From NCBI GenBank assembly GCA_022791215.1, contig JAAVYQ010000005.1:1-5887 (forward strand): a DNA stretch of 5,887 bases. The letters run 5' to 3'. Shown in pieces: positions 1 through 5,832 of this stretch (positions are counted from its first letter, which is position 1; each line of letters starts with the position of its first letter). This DNA is from Bacilli bacterium (lineage in GTDB: Bacteria > Bacillota_I > Bacilli_A > RF39 > UBA660). The position numbers were made by a program, and so were the translations under genes. A model generated the notes under the pieces. That model searched no databases. It had not been told where the DNA came from and worked only from the letters and a program-made list of their open reading frames with translations.

Positions 1-2012
1 GCAAGTCTACATCCACGATGTCCCATCATTGGATTGAATTCGTGAAGTTCATCACATTTTTGTTTTAAGTGTTCAACTGTTACTCCCATATCTTTTGCTA
101 ATGCTTCTATATCTGATTCTTCTTTAGGTAAGAATTCATGTAGTGGCGGATCTAAGTAACGCACAGTCATTGGTAATCCTTTTAGTTCTTTATACATTGC
201 TTTGAAATCTGCTTTTTGGAATGGAATTAATTCGTTTAATGCTTTTTCTCTTTCTTCTAATGTTTCAGCTAATATCATTTTTCTTATAGCTGGAATTCTA
301 TCTTCTTCAAAGAACATGTGCTCAGTACGACATAGTCCTATTCCTTCTGCTCCTAATTCTATTGCTTTTTTAGTGTCAGTAGGATTGTCAGCATTAGTTC
401 TAACTCCTAATTTACGATATTTGTCAGCCCATGTCATTACAGTTCCGAATTCTCCTGCAATTGTAGCATCTACTGTTGGTATTTCTCCGTCATATATGTT
501 TCCAGTAGTTCCGTCAATTGAAATTATATCTCCTTCGTGATATGTTTTTCCTCCTAATGTGAACTCTTTTTTTGCTTCGTTCATTATGATGTCTCCACAT
601 CCTGATACACAACATGAACCCATTCCACGTGCAACAACCGCTGCATGTGATGTCATTCCTCCACGTACTGTTAATATTCCTTGTGCTGCTTTCATACCAG
701 TTATGTCTTCTGGAGATGTTTCTAGTCTTACTAGTATTACTTTTTCTCCTTTTCCACCTAATCCTTCTTTTGCTGCTTCTTCTGCTGTAAATACTACTTT
801 ACCACATGCTGCTCCTGGTGAAGCTCCTAATCCTTTTCCAATAGGTTCTGATTGTTTTAATGCATTTGCATCAAATTGAGGGTGTAGTAATGTGTCTAAG
901 TTTCTTGGATCTATCATTAGTACTGCCTCTTCTTCAGTACGCATTCCTTCTTCTACTAAGTCACAAGCAATTTTTAATGCTGCTTTAGCAGTTCTTTTTC
1001 CATTCCTTGTTTGTAACATATATAGTTTTCCGTGTTCAACAGTAAATTCCATGTCTTGCATATCTCTATAGTGTTCTTCTAGAGTTTTACATACTTTTTC
1101 AAATTGTTCAAATGCTTCTGGGAATTTGTTCTTCATTTCTGATATGTGCATTGGAGTACGAACTCCTGCGACTACATCTTCTCCTTGTGCGTTAGTTAGG
1201 AATTCTCCGAATAGTCCTTTTTCTCCTGTTGCTGGGTCACGAGTGAATGCAACTCCTGTTCCGCAATCTTCTCCCATGTTTCCAAATGCCATTGATTGAA
1301 CGTTTACTGCTGTTCCCCAAGAATAAGGAATGTCATTGTCTCTTCTATATACATTGGCTCTTGGATTGTCCCATGAACGGAATACTGCTTTGATTGCTCC
1401 CATTAATTGCTCTTTTGGATCGCTTGGGAAGTCTGAACCAATTTTTGATTTGTATTCTTCTTTAAATTGGTTAGCAAGTTTTTTTAAATCTTCTGCATCT
1501 AGATCTACATCTAAAGTTACCCCTTTTTCTTCTTTCATTTTGTCGATTAGTTCTTCAAAGTATTTTTTTCCAACTTCCATTACAACATCAGAATACATTT
1601 GTATAAATCTTCTATAGCAGTCCCATGCCCATCTTGCGTTACCAGATTTCTCTGCTAAAGTATTTACTACTTCTTCATTTAAACCTAGGTTTAATATGGT
1701 ATCCATCATTCCTGGCATTGATGCTCTTGCACCAGAACGTACTGATACTAAAAGTGGATTTTCTTTGTCTCCAAATTTCTTTCCAGTGATGTTTTCCATT
1801 TTTTCAATGTATTCGTTAATTTGAGACTGGATTTCATCACTTATTTCGCGTCCGTCTTCGTAATATTTTGTACATGCTTCAGTAGTAATTGTGAAACCTT
1901 GTGGAACTGGTAGACCTATATTAGTCATTTCAGCAAGGTTAGCTCCTTTTCCTCCAAGCAAATTTCTCATGTCTTTGTTTCCTTCACTAAACATATAGAC
2001 ATATTTTTCCAT
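1..2012 (-). CDS. ppdK: Pyruvate, phosphate dikinase, N-terminal 670 residues (3' end outside window)
   Basis: A cytosolic enzyme that interconverts pyruvate + ATP + Pi and PEP + AMP + PPi; in many anaerobes it serves the last step of glycolysis in place of, or beside, pyruvate kinase. The reading frame is open from the start to the window edge. Seen: the ATP-grasp domain (about 1-340) with LLGGKGANLAEM near 18-29 and LVSVRSGARASMPGMMDT near 88-105; the swivelling phosphohistidine domain with GGMTSHAAVVARGMG, catalytic His456 and the preceding Thr454 that is a regulatory phosphorylation site in plant homologues; and the start of the PEP/pyruvate barrel with Arg562 (GLCRTEHMFF) and Arg618 (VRYLDPPLHEF), the substrate arginines 561 and 617 of the Clostridium symbiosum enzyme. 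The family is about 875 residues, so roughly 205 are missing, including the catalytic Cys near 832. The ATG at 2012 is preferred over the adjacent ATG at 2015: it matches the family start (MxKYVYxF) and lies 8 nt after AGAGG. No frameshift was found. Confidence 0.97.
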   Translation of the reverse strand, partial: MEKYVYMFSEGNKDMRNLLGGKGANLAEMTNIGLPVPQGFTITTEACTKYYEDGREISDEIQSQINEYIEKMENITGKKFGDKENPLLVSVRSGARASMPGMMDTILNLGLNEEVVNTLAEKSGNARWAWDCYRRFIQMYSDVVMEVGKKYFEELIDKMKEEKGVTLDVDLDAEDLKKLANQFKEEYKSKIGSDFPSDPKEQLMGAIKAVFRSWDNPRANVYRRDNDIPYSWGTAVNVQSMAFGNMGEDCGTGVAFTRDPATGEKGLFGEFLTNAQGEDVVAGVRTPMHISEMKNKFPEAFEQFEKVCKTLEEHYRDMQDMEFTVEHGKLYMLQTRNGKRTAKAALKIACDLVEEGMRTEEEAVLMIDPRNLDTLLHPQFDANALKQSEPIGKGLGASPGAACGKVVFTAEEAAKEGLGGKGEKVILVRLETSPEDITGMKAAQGILTVRGGMTSHAAVVARGMGSCCVSGCGDIIMNEAKKEFTLGGKTYHEGDIISIDGTTGNIYDGEIPTVDATIAGEFGTVMTWADKYRKLGVRTNADNPTDTKKAIELGAEGIGLCRTEHMFFEEDRIPAIRKMILAETLEEREKALNELIPFQKADFKAMYKELKGLPMTVRYLDPPLHEFLPKEESDIEALAKDMGVTVEHLKQKCDELHEFNPMMGHRGCRL

Positions 2013-2039
2013 CATCTTCACCTCTTTATTTTATTTTTT

Positions 2040-2054
2040 AGGATTATTCATCCT
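2040..2054 (-). other. Small hairpin at the 5' end of the ppdK leader
   Basis: AGGAT and ATCCT form a 5-bp stem around a 5-nt loop, starting about 3 nt after the predicted transcription start. It has no U-tract, so it is not a terminator. A 5' stem-loop could stabilise an abundant mRNA, but a stem this short may be chance. Confidence 0.25.
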
Positions 2055-2063
2055 TGCTAGATA

Positions 2064-2093
2064 AGTATAAACCATATTAAGTGTTTTTATCAA
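2064..2093 (-). promoter_or_regulatory. Sigma-A-type promoter of ppdK
   Basis: On the minus strand TTGATA (2093-2088) and TATACT (2069-2064) are separated by 18 nt. Transcription would start near 2057, giving a leader of about 45 nt that ends in the ribosome site AGAGGTG. The promoter lies wholly between tdk and ppdK, so ppdK need not depend on readthrough from tdk. Confidence 0.65.
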
Positions 2094-2122
2094 GTCATTT
2101 TTTAGAAAAAGAAAAAATTCTA

Positions 2123-2731
2123 TTAGCGTTTCTTATATAGAATTTTCTTTCTTGCTTTTAAATAACATTCTCCACATACTGACATATATTCGTAGTTTTG
2201 TTGTTTTGCATTTTCGTCATCTATTAATTTTTGATCGCCTTCAAATACAGGTATACCATTTTTTAATCTCATATTTTGAGTTGCTTTATTTCCACAGCCA
2301 TATTTACAAATGTTTTTCATTTCTTCAATGTCATCTGCTAACAGTAATAATCTAGGTGAGGCTGTAAATCCATTCATTTGGAAGTCACATCTTATTCCAT
2401 AACATATTACTGGAATATTCATTTCTTTTGTTATTTCATATAATTCATCTACTTGTGATACTGTTAAAAATTCTGCTTCATCTACTAATATACAAGAAAT
2501 ATTAACATGATTTTCTATTATTTCTTTTATACTCTCTTCTTTTTTTATCCAGTAATCTACTTTTCTTTGAACATTTAATCTTGATACAATATAGTCATCA
2601 CCTTTTGTATCATCATCCGGCTTTAGAACTAAAACTTTACAATTTGCTTCTTCATAGTTATGTGCGACTTGAATTAAATGTGTGGTTTTCCCACAGTTCA
2701 TTGACCCATACCTAAAATATAATTTTGCCAT
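2123..2731 (-). CDS. tdk: Thymidine kinase (type II, E. coli-like)
   Basis: A cytosolic salvage enzyme that phosphorylates thymidine to dTMP using ATP. The 202 residues fit the family. Seen: the N-terminal strand and P-loop GSMNCGKTT (9-17); a Walker B-like CILVDEAEFL (80-89) with Glu85 in the place of the catalytic base; the DFQMNGF segment (116-122) and LLLLADDIEEM (128-138) that precede the lasso region; then a zinc site made of Cys142/Cys146 and Cys186/Cys189. The start (LYFRYGSMN) resembles E. coli Tdk (LYFYYSAMN) more than the Bacillus form. Two details are less usual: the first cysteine pair is C-x3-C rather than the common C-x2-C, and the usual DE-x-Q-F reads DEAEF. The ATG at 2731 has an excellent ribosome site, AAGGAGGAG, at 2746-2738. 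The gene is flanked by gaps of 80 nt (to the recombinase upstream) and 110 nt (to ppdK downstream). Confidence 0.96.
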   Translation of the reverse strand: MAKLYFRYGSMNCGKTTHLIQVAHNYEEANCKVLVLKPDDDTKGDDYIVSRLNVQRKVDYWIKKEESIKEIIENHVNISCILVDEAEFLTVSQVDELYEITKEMNIPVICYGIRCDFQMNGFTASPRLLLLADDIEEMKNICKYGCGNKATQNMRLKNGIPVFEGDQKLIDDENAKQQNYEYMSVCGECYLKARKKILYKKR

Positions 2732-2770
2732 TTTTTACTCCTCCTTCTAACCTCTTTCTATTCTAATAAA

Positions 2771-2799
2771 AGATTATCATTAAGTTTTAAAAAAGTCAA
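2771..2799 (-). promoter_or_regulatory. Probable tdk promoter
   Basis: On the minus strand TTGACT (2799-2794) is a near-consensus -35. Two -10 candidates overlap: GATAAT (2778-2773) after a short 15-nt spacer, and the weaker TAATCT (2776-2771) after an ideal 17-nt spacer. Either gives a leader of roughly 35 nt carrying the AAGGAGGAG ribosome site. The ambiguity in the -10 limits confidence. Confidence 0.5.
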
Positions 2800-2811
2800 G
2801 ATGCGTATTTG

Positions 2812-3690
2812 TTACATTTTACTTCTTGGATGACTTTTAAAGTAAATACTTTTTAATCTTTCACTTGTTACATGAGTATATACTTCAGTGGAATTTATGT
2901 TTTTGTGACCTAACATCTCTTGTACACTTCTTAAATCGCATCCATTATCTAATAAGTGTGTTGCAAATGTGTGCCTTAGTGTATGAGGGCTTATTTTAGT
3001 TTTTAATGCTGTTTGGTCTATTATTTGAGTTATGATTTTTGCTATTCCTCTTGTTGTGATTTGATCACCATCTTTATTGAGTAATAGATATTCGCTTGTT
3101 TTTCCTTTTAGTAGTTCTTTTCTTAATGTGTTTGTGTATTTTTTTAAAGCATTGAATGTATATTCTCCAAAAAAAACAAATCTTTCATATGAGCCTTTTC
3201 CAAGTATTCTTATTTTTTTATTTTCTATATCAATGTCATTTAATTTTATGTTTATTAATTCACTAACTCTTACTCCAGTTGAATACATTAGTTCTATTAT
3301 TAGATTGTTTCTTATTCCAAAGTTACCACTTTTACTTATTTCTAGTATTTCTTCTAATTCATTGTATTGTACAAATTTAGGTAGATTTTTTTCTTTTTTG
3401 GGATATTTTATGTTGCTCATAGGGTTTATTTCTATTTTATTGAACATTTTTAGATATTTGTAAAAACTTTTTAATGTACTTATTTTTCTGCTGACAGTAC
3501 TTGATACGTTATCGTTATCAAATAATTCTTTTAAGTAAGTTTTTACTTCTTGCTTTGTTATTTGTTTTAAGTCTTTACCATTATTTATTATTAGAAATTC
3601 TTCAAGGTCTCTTTTATAGTTTTCTACTGTCAAGTTTGAATAGTTTTTTTCTTCTTTGATATATTTTAAAAATTCTTCTATATTCTTCAT
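2812..3690 (-). CDS. Tyrosine recombinase, XerC/XerD type
   Basis: A site-specific recombinase; family members of this size and layout resolve chromosome dimers at dif during division. Counting from the ATG at 3690 (292 residues), an N-terminal core-binding domain (about 1-88, IEEFLKYIKEEKNYS onward) is followed by the catalytic domain with all expected residues: Arg141 (STGVRVSEL), Lys165 (GKGSYER), His236 and Arg239 (HTLRHTFATHLL), His262 (LGHKN) and the nucleophile Tyr271 (STEVYTHV). Length and motifs fit Xer proteins rather than larger phage integrases, and no attachment sites, excisionase or phage genes are nearby, so a housekeeping role is inferred. XerC and XerD cannot be told apart here. 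A TTG at 3708 would add six residues (starting with Trp-Tyr-Tyr) but lies upstream of the predicted transcription start. The ATG at 3690 has no ribosome site and coincides with that start. Confidence 0.93.
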   Translation of the reverse strand: MKNIEEFLKYIKEEKNYSNLTVENYKRDLEEFLIINNGKDLKQITKQEVKTYLKELFDNDNVSSTVSRKISTLKSFYKYLKMFNKIEINPMSNIKYPKKEKNLPKFVQYNELEEILEISKSGNFGIRNNLIIELMYSTGVRVSELINIKLNDIDIENKKIRILGKGSYERFVFFGEYTFNALKKYTNTLRKELLKGKTSEYLLLNKDGDQITTRGIAKIITQIIDQTALKTKISPHTLRHTFATHLLDNGCDLRSVQEMLGHKNINSTEVYTHVTSERLKSIYFKSHPRSKM

Positions 3691-3696
3691 ATTTAG

Positions 3697-3725
3697 ATAA
3701 TACCACAAACATTTTTTTGGAGCAA
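3697..3725 (-). promoter_or_regulatory. Extended -10 promoter giving a leaderless recombinase mRNA
   Basis: On the minus strand TTGCTC (3725-3720), a 17-nt spacer and TATTAT (3702-3697), the latter preceded by TGG to make an extended -10. Six nt separate the -10 from the ATG at 3690, so the usual transcription start falls on the A of the start codon. No Shine-Dalgarno sequence is present upstream of that ATG, which agrees with a leaderless message. The -35 touches the U-tract of the preceding terminator. Confidence 0.55.
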
Positions 3726-3750
3726 GAAAAAAGAACTTTTTTAGTCCTTT
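3724..3750 (-). terminator. Rho-independent terminator after the exported-protein cluster
   Basis: On the minus strand AAAGGACT (3750-3743), an AAAAA loop and AGTTCTTT (3737-3730) form an 8-bp stem with one G-U pair, followed by TTTCTT. It lies 22 nt beyond the stop of the membrane-anchored protein and before the recombinase gene. The stem is AT-rich, so it may be moderately efficient. Confidence 0.6.
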
Positions 3751-3771
3751 GTATTATATTTTTTGTTTGAT

Positions 3772-4443
3772 TTAATTGTTTTTTTGTGCTTCTTTTAATA
3801 GTAATGTTAGTTGTTTAGAATTTTTGTTTAGTTCCTTTTGTAGTTCTATTAATTCTTCTTTTGTATAATATTTTTCTTCAGTGAAATAGCATAATGGATA
3901 GGTTTCTATTCTATATTCCTCTTCTCCTTTACCATATACACAATCTTCGCTGATAGTAAATTCTTCTTTTTCTTTTAATGGTAAAATGCTAACTATATAT
4001 TCAAAAGATGATGTTATTTCATGACTTCTATCAATGTTGTCTTTGTTTATACTGTTTGTTTCCTCACTTCGATATAATATGTGTAATCCTATGTCTTCTA
4101 AGTATAGATCTTTAGTTGTTGTTATTTTTTCATCTTTTTCATACCAAGTATAATGGTTATATAATGATGCATCTACTGTTACTCCTCTAAAAACACTACA
4201 GTATCTTCTGGCAACATCATATTCATTAGCATTATATACATTCTCTTCTTGGTGACTATCTTTTTTCATTATATAATATTTATCTTTTTCTAATGCTGGG
4301 TTATAAACTTTAACTACTATGATGTCATCATAGTCTACTAAATTTTTATTACTTTTTTGTTTGGTTTGATTATTGCTTATAATGCTAGTTAAAACTAATA
4401 TTCCGGCTATTATTCCTAATAATCTTGTTTTTACATTTTTCAT
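3772..4443 (-). CDS. Membrane-anchored extracytoplasmic protein of unknown function
   Basis: I do not recognise this 223-residue protein. Residues 1-7 are basic (MKNVKTR) and 8-22 are strongly hydrophobic (LLGIIAGILVLTSII). This segment is either an uncleaved N-terminal anchor or a signal peptide: there is no lipobox cysteine and no clear A-x-A cleavage site. A Gln/Lys/Asn-rich linker (24-34) follows, then a charged, tyrosine-rich domain (about 36-190) with three cysteines (82, 168, 185), and a C-terminal stretch (193-220, TKEELIELQKELNKN onward) that looks like an amphipathic helix or short coiled coil. It should sit outside the cytoplasmic membrane. The start at 4443 is 20 nt after the lipoprotein stop, with AAGGA 11 nt upstream, slightly distant. 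Spacing and a shared downstream terminator make it the last gene of the lipoprotein transcript. No catalytic motif is visible, so a structural, binding or inhibitor role is as likely as an enzyme. Confidence 0.85.
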   Translation of the reverse strand: MKNVKTRLLGIIAGILVLTSIISNNQTKQKSNKNLVDYDDIIVVKVYNPALEKDKYYIMKKDSHQEENVYNANEYDVARRYCSVFRGVTVDASLYNHYTWYEKDEKITTTKDLYLEDIGLHILYRSEETNSINKDNIDRSHEITSSFEYIVSILPLKEKEEFTISEDCVYGKGEEEYRIETYPLCYFTEEKYYTKEELIELQKELNKNSKQLTLLLKEAQKNN

Positions 4444-4463
4444 TTTCTTTTGTTTCCTTTTTA

Positions 4464-4703
4464 TTATTTTCTATCTAATGTTAATACTTTTAATTCTTGA
4501 TCACTAAATAATTTTTCATATAATTCTTCTGATATTTCTAGTTTTGAGTTTTCTTTTAATGTTTGACTTTCTTCTATTAATAATTCTTCTATGTTTGTTA
4601 CAGAATAAAATTGCGAATTTGTTTCTTTTTGTTGCTTTTCGTTTGCACAACTTGTTAGTATTATGCTCGCTACTGCTAGTATGGCTATTAATCTTTTTTT
4701 CAT
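4464..4703 (-). CDS. Small lipoprotein of unknown function
   Basis: A 79-residue precursor with a classical lipoprotein signal: basic MKKR, hydrophobic core (5-16) and lipobox LTSC with Cys19 as the lipid-modified residue, giving a mature chain of about 61 residues on the outer face of the membrane. The mature part is acidic and mostly predicted helical (NIEELLIEESQTLKENSK, then ISEELYEKLFS). I recognise no family. The ATG at 4703 has GAGGTG 8 nt upstream and lies about 20 nt after the start predicted from its own strong promoter. It ends in TAATAA, and the next gene begins 20 nt later, so the two should be co-transcribed. Its short length could mean a full small lipoprotein or the remnant of a larger one; the clean promoter, ribosome site and lipobox favour an intact gene. 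Confidence 0.85.
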   Translation of the reverse strand: MKKRLIAILAVASIILTSCANEKQQKETNSQFYSVTNIEELLIEESQTLKENSKLEISEELYEKLFSDQELKVLTLDRK

Positions 4704-4729
4704 CTCTTTTTCACCTCACGCGAAGATTT

Positions 4730-4759
4730 ATTTTATCATATTTTATTTTAATTTGTCAA
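4730..4759 (-). promoter_or_regulatory. Strong sigma-A promoter of the lipoprotein gene
   Basis: On the minus strand a perfect TTGACA (4759-4754), an 18-nt spacer and TAAAAT (4735-4730) preceded by TGA, an extended -10. The predicted start is near 4723, about 20 nt before the ATG. The -35 overlaps the last codons of the metallopeptidase: its TGA stop (4758-4756) lies inside TTGACA. Confidence 0.75.
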
Positions 4760-5763
4760 CCATTTTGTATAAAATTATGCACTTTAACAAGTTTTTGTGG
4801 TTTTTTTATTAATTTTGTAAATTCTAAGTCCATATTGTTAGTTATTTCAAATGAGTTTTCTATTCCTCTTTCATATAGTTTGTCTAGTAAATATATTATT
4901 CCATTTTCTTGTATGTCCAGTATGCTGTCTTCTGTTATTTCTAGAAATTCTATTATTTGCTTAGCAAAATTTTGGTATGCTCCTATTTTATAATTTTCCT
5001 TGTTGTTTTTAGCTGTAAATAAATCAGTTATCCCTTCTAATGCTGCGCTTAGGCAAAATTTTATTGTTATTTTATTTTCTTCTATTTGGGGTATGGCAAC
5101 TGATATTGTTTTATGTATTAAAGTATTTTCATCTACATAAATGTAACATTCAGTAAATAAATGCGAAAGTTCATGTTCAAATGTTTTTTCTTTTATTTCG
5201 TTTATATATATTATTTTGTGGTTTTTAGCATCAAATCTGGCTACTATGTTTTCTCCTACTATTTTTAATTCTTCTTTTGTTACTTTTTCTATTTCTAATT
5301 TTTCAAGGTTGTAATAAAATACACTTAAATCTACATTTGGTGTTTGTTCTTTTATTTTGTCGATGTAGTTTTTTATTTTATTTTTGAATTCTTCTGTTAT
5401 TTTTTCGTTCTCTTCTATTGCTTTGTAGACGTCTTCAAATGTTGGTATTTTGTTTTTTAGGTATTCTCTAAATTCATCATTACTATATATTATTATATTT
5501 TTAATTTTTCCTTTTATATATGATTTTACATACATAGTTCCACATTTTAATCTTTCTGTTTCTATTCCATGCTTTTTTAGGTAATCTTCTGTATCATTTA
5601 AAACGTTTATATAAGTTTGATTATTTTCTCCTTGATATTTTGTTTCTTTTGCTTTTGCACTTCCTGTTGCTAATCCTAATACCAGAATTATTGATAGTAT
5701 TTTTCTAACATATGTTAGGTATTTCTTTTGTTCTTTTATTTTGTTTGTCATATTTCTTATCAT
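4756..5763 (-). CDS. Secreted zinc metallopeptidase (HExxH, probable gluzincin)
   Basis: A 335-residue exported protein from the ATG at 5763. A basic N-terminus (1-20) and hydrophobic segment (21-34) end in AKA (36-38), a good signal peptidase site, so the mature protein would be released or held at the wall. The catalytic motif is FEHELSHLF with zinc-binding His197 and His201 and catalytic Glu198. The later ALEGITDLF supplies Glu243, the likely third ligand, and Asp247; HExxH followed by EGxxD about 45 residues on is a gluzincin-like arrangement. Before the motif, ARFDAKNHKIIYINEIKEK resembles the beta-strand edge that precedes the active helix in such enzymes. The 120 residues before it are lysine- and glutamate-rich and unassigned; they may be a propeptide or substrate-binding domain. 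I cannot name the family or substrate. The ATG at 5763 is chosen because GAAGG lies 5 nt upstream; the TTG at 5793 lies inside the leader hairpin, and the ATG at 5751 has poorer spacing. Confidence 0.87.
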   Translation of the reverse strand: MIRNMTNKIKEQKKYLTYVRKILSIILVLGLATGSAKAKETKYQGENNQTYINVLNDTEDYLKKHGIETERLKCGTMYVKSYIKGKIKNIIIYSNDEFREYLKNKIPTFEDVYKAIEENEKITEEFKNKIKNYIDKIKEQTPNVDLSVFYYNLEKLEIEKVTKEELKIVGENIVARFDAKNHKIIYINEIKEKTFEHELSHLFTECYIYVDENTLIHKTISVAIPQIEENKITIKFCLSAALEGITDLFTAKNNKENYKIGAYQNFAKQIIEFLEITEDSILDIQENGIIYLLDKLYERGIENSFEITNNMDLEFTKLIKKPQKLVKVHNFIQNG

Positions 5764-5768
5764 TCCTT

Positions 5769-5806
5769 CCTTCACTACGTTTGTAAGGCACAAATCGCAG
5801 TGAAAA
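5769..5806 (-). promoter_or_regulatory. Leader hairpin against the ribosome site of the metallopeptidase
   Basis: In minus-strand RNA, positions 5806-5796 (UUUUCACUGCG) pair with 5779-5769 (CGUAGUGAAGG), three pairs being G-U. After a bulged A at 5795, UUUGU (5794-5790) pairs with ACAAA (5784-5780) around the loop GCCUU. This makes 16 pairs with a single bulge. The lower stem takes in the first of two AAGG repeats of the ribosome site and leaves the second free. No U-tract follows, so it is not a terminator. It could control translation, or the DNA dyad could be an operator. Confidence 0.5.
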
Positions 5807-5821
5807 TAAATTCTTTATTTT
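5803..5821. repeat. AT-only inverted repeat upstream of the metallopeptidase
   Basis: AAAATAAA (5803-5810) and TTTATTTT (5814-5821) are a perfect 8-bp inverted repeat with a 3-nt spacer. Bases 5803-5806 are shared with the outer stem of the neighbouring leader hairpin, so the two structures cannot both form fully. In such AT-rich sequence chance is a real possibility. Confidence 0.35.
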
Positions 5822-5832
5822 TTGTTCTTTGA

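Noticed and set aside
202..1617. Open plus-strand frames at 202-540, 559-879 and 1330-1617
   Set aside because: They lie antisense to the unbroken, family-conserved ppdK frame, have no ribosome sites and give low-complexity Ser/Phe/Pro-rich products typical of reverse complements.
2099..2124. Terminator after tdk
   Set aside because: Only a 5-bp AT-rich stem (TAGAA/TTCTA) can be drawn around a pyrimidine loop, with no G-C-rich stem. Not convincing as a terminator.
2812..3690. Recombinase as the integrase of a mobile element
   Set aside because: No excisionase, phage or transfer genes, tRNA or direct-repeat attachment sites are visible, and its length and motifs fit a housekeeping Xer protein.
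3753..3758. Perfect TATAAT on the minus strand upstream of the recombinase
   Set aside because: No -35-like hexamer lies 16-18 nt upstream, and transcripts from it would run straight into the terminator at 3750-3724.
4756..4758. TGA read as tryptophan (recoded genetic code)
   Set aside because: All tryptophans checked are TGG, and reading through this TGA would run across the lipoprotein promoter and ribosome site.
2152..4993. Open plus-strand frames at 2152-2355, 3077-3463 and 4544-4993
   Set aside because: Each is antisense to a supported gene (thymidine kinase, recombinase, lipoprotein with peptidase end). Their hydrophobic products come from T-rich antisense sequence.
5764..5793. TTG at 5793 as the peptidase start
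   Set aside because: It would place coding sequence across the leader hairpin and ribosome site, while the ATG at 5763 has GAAGG at the right distance and gives a normal signal peptide.
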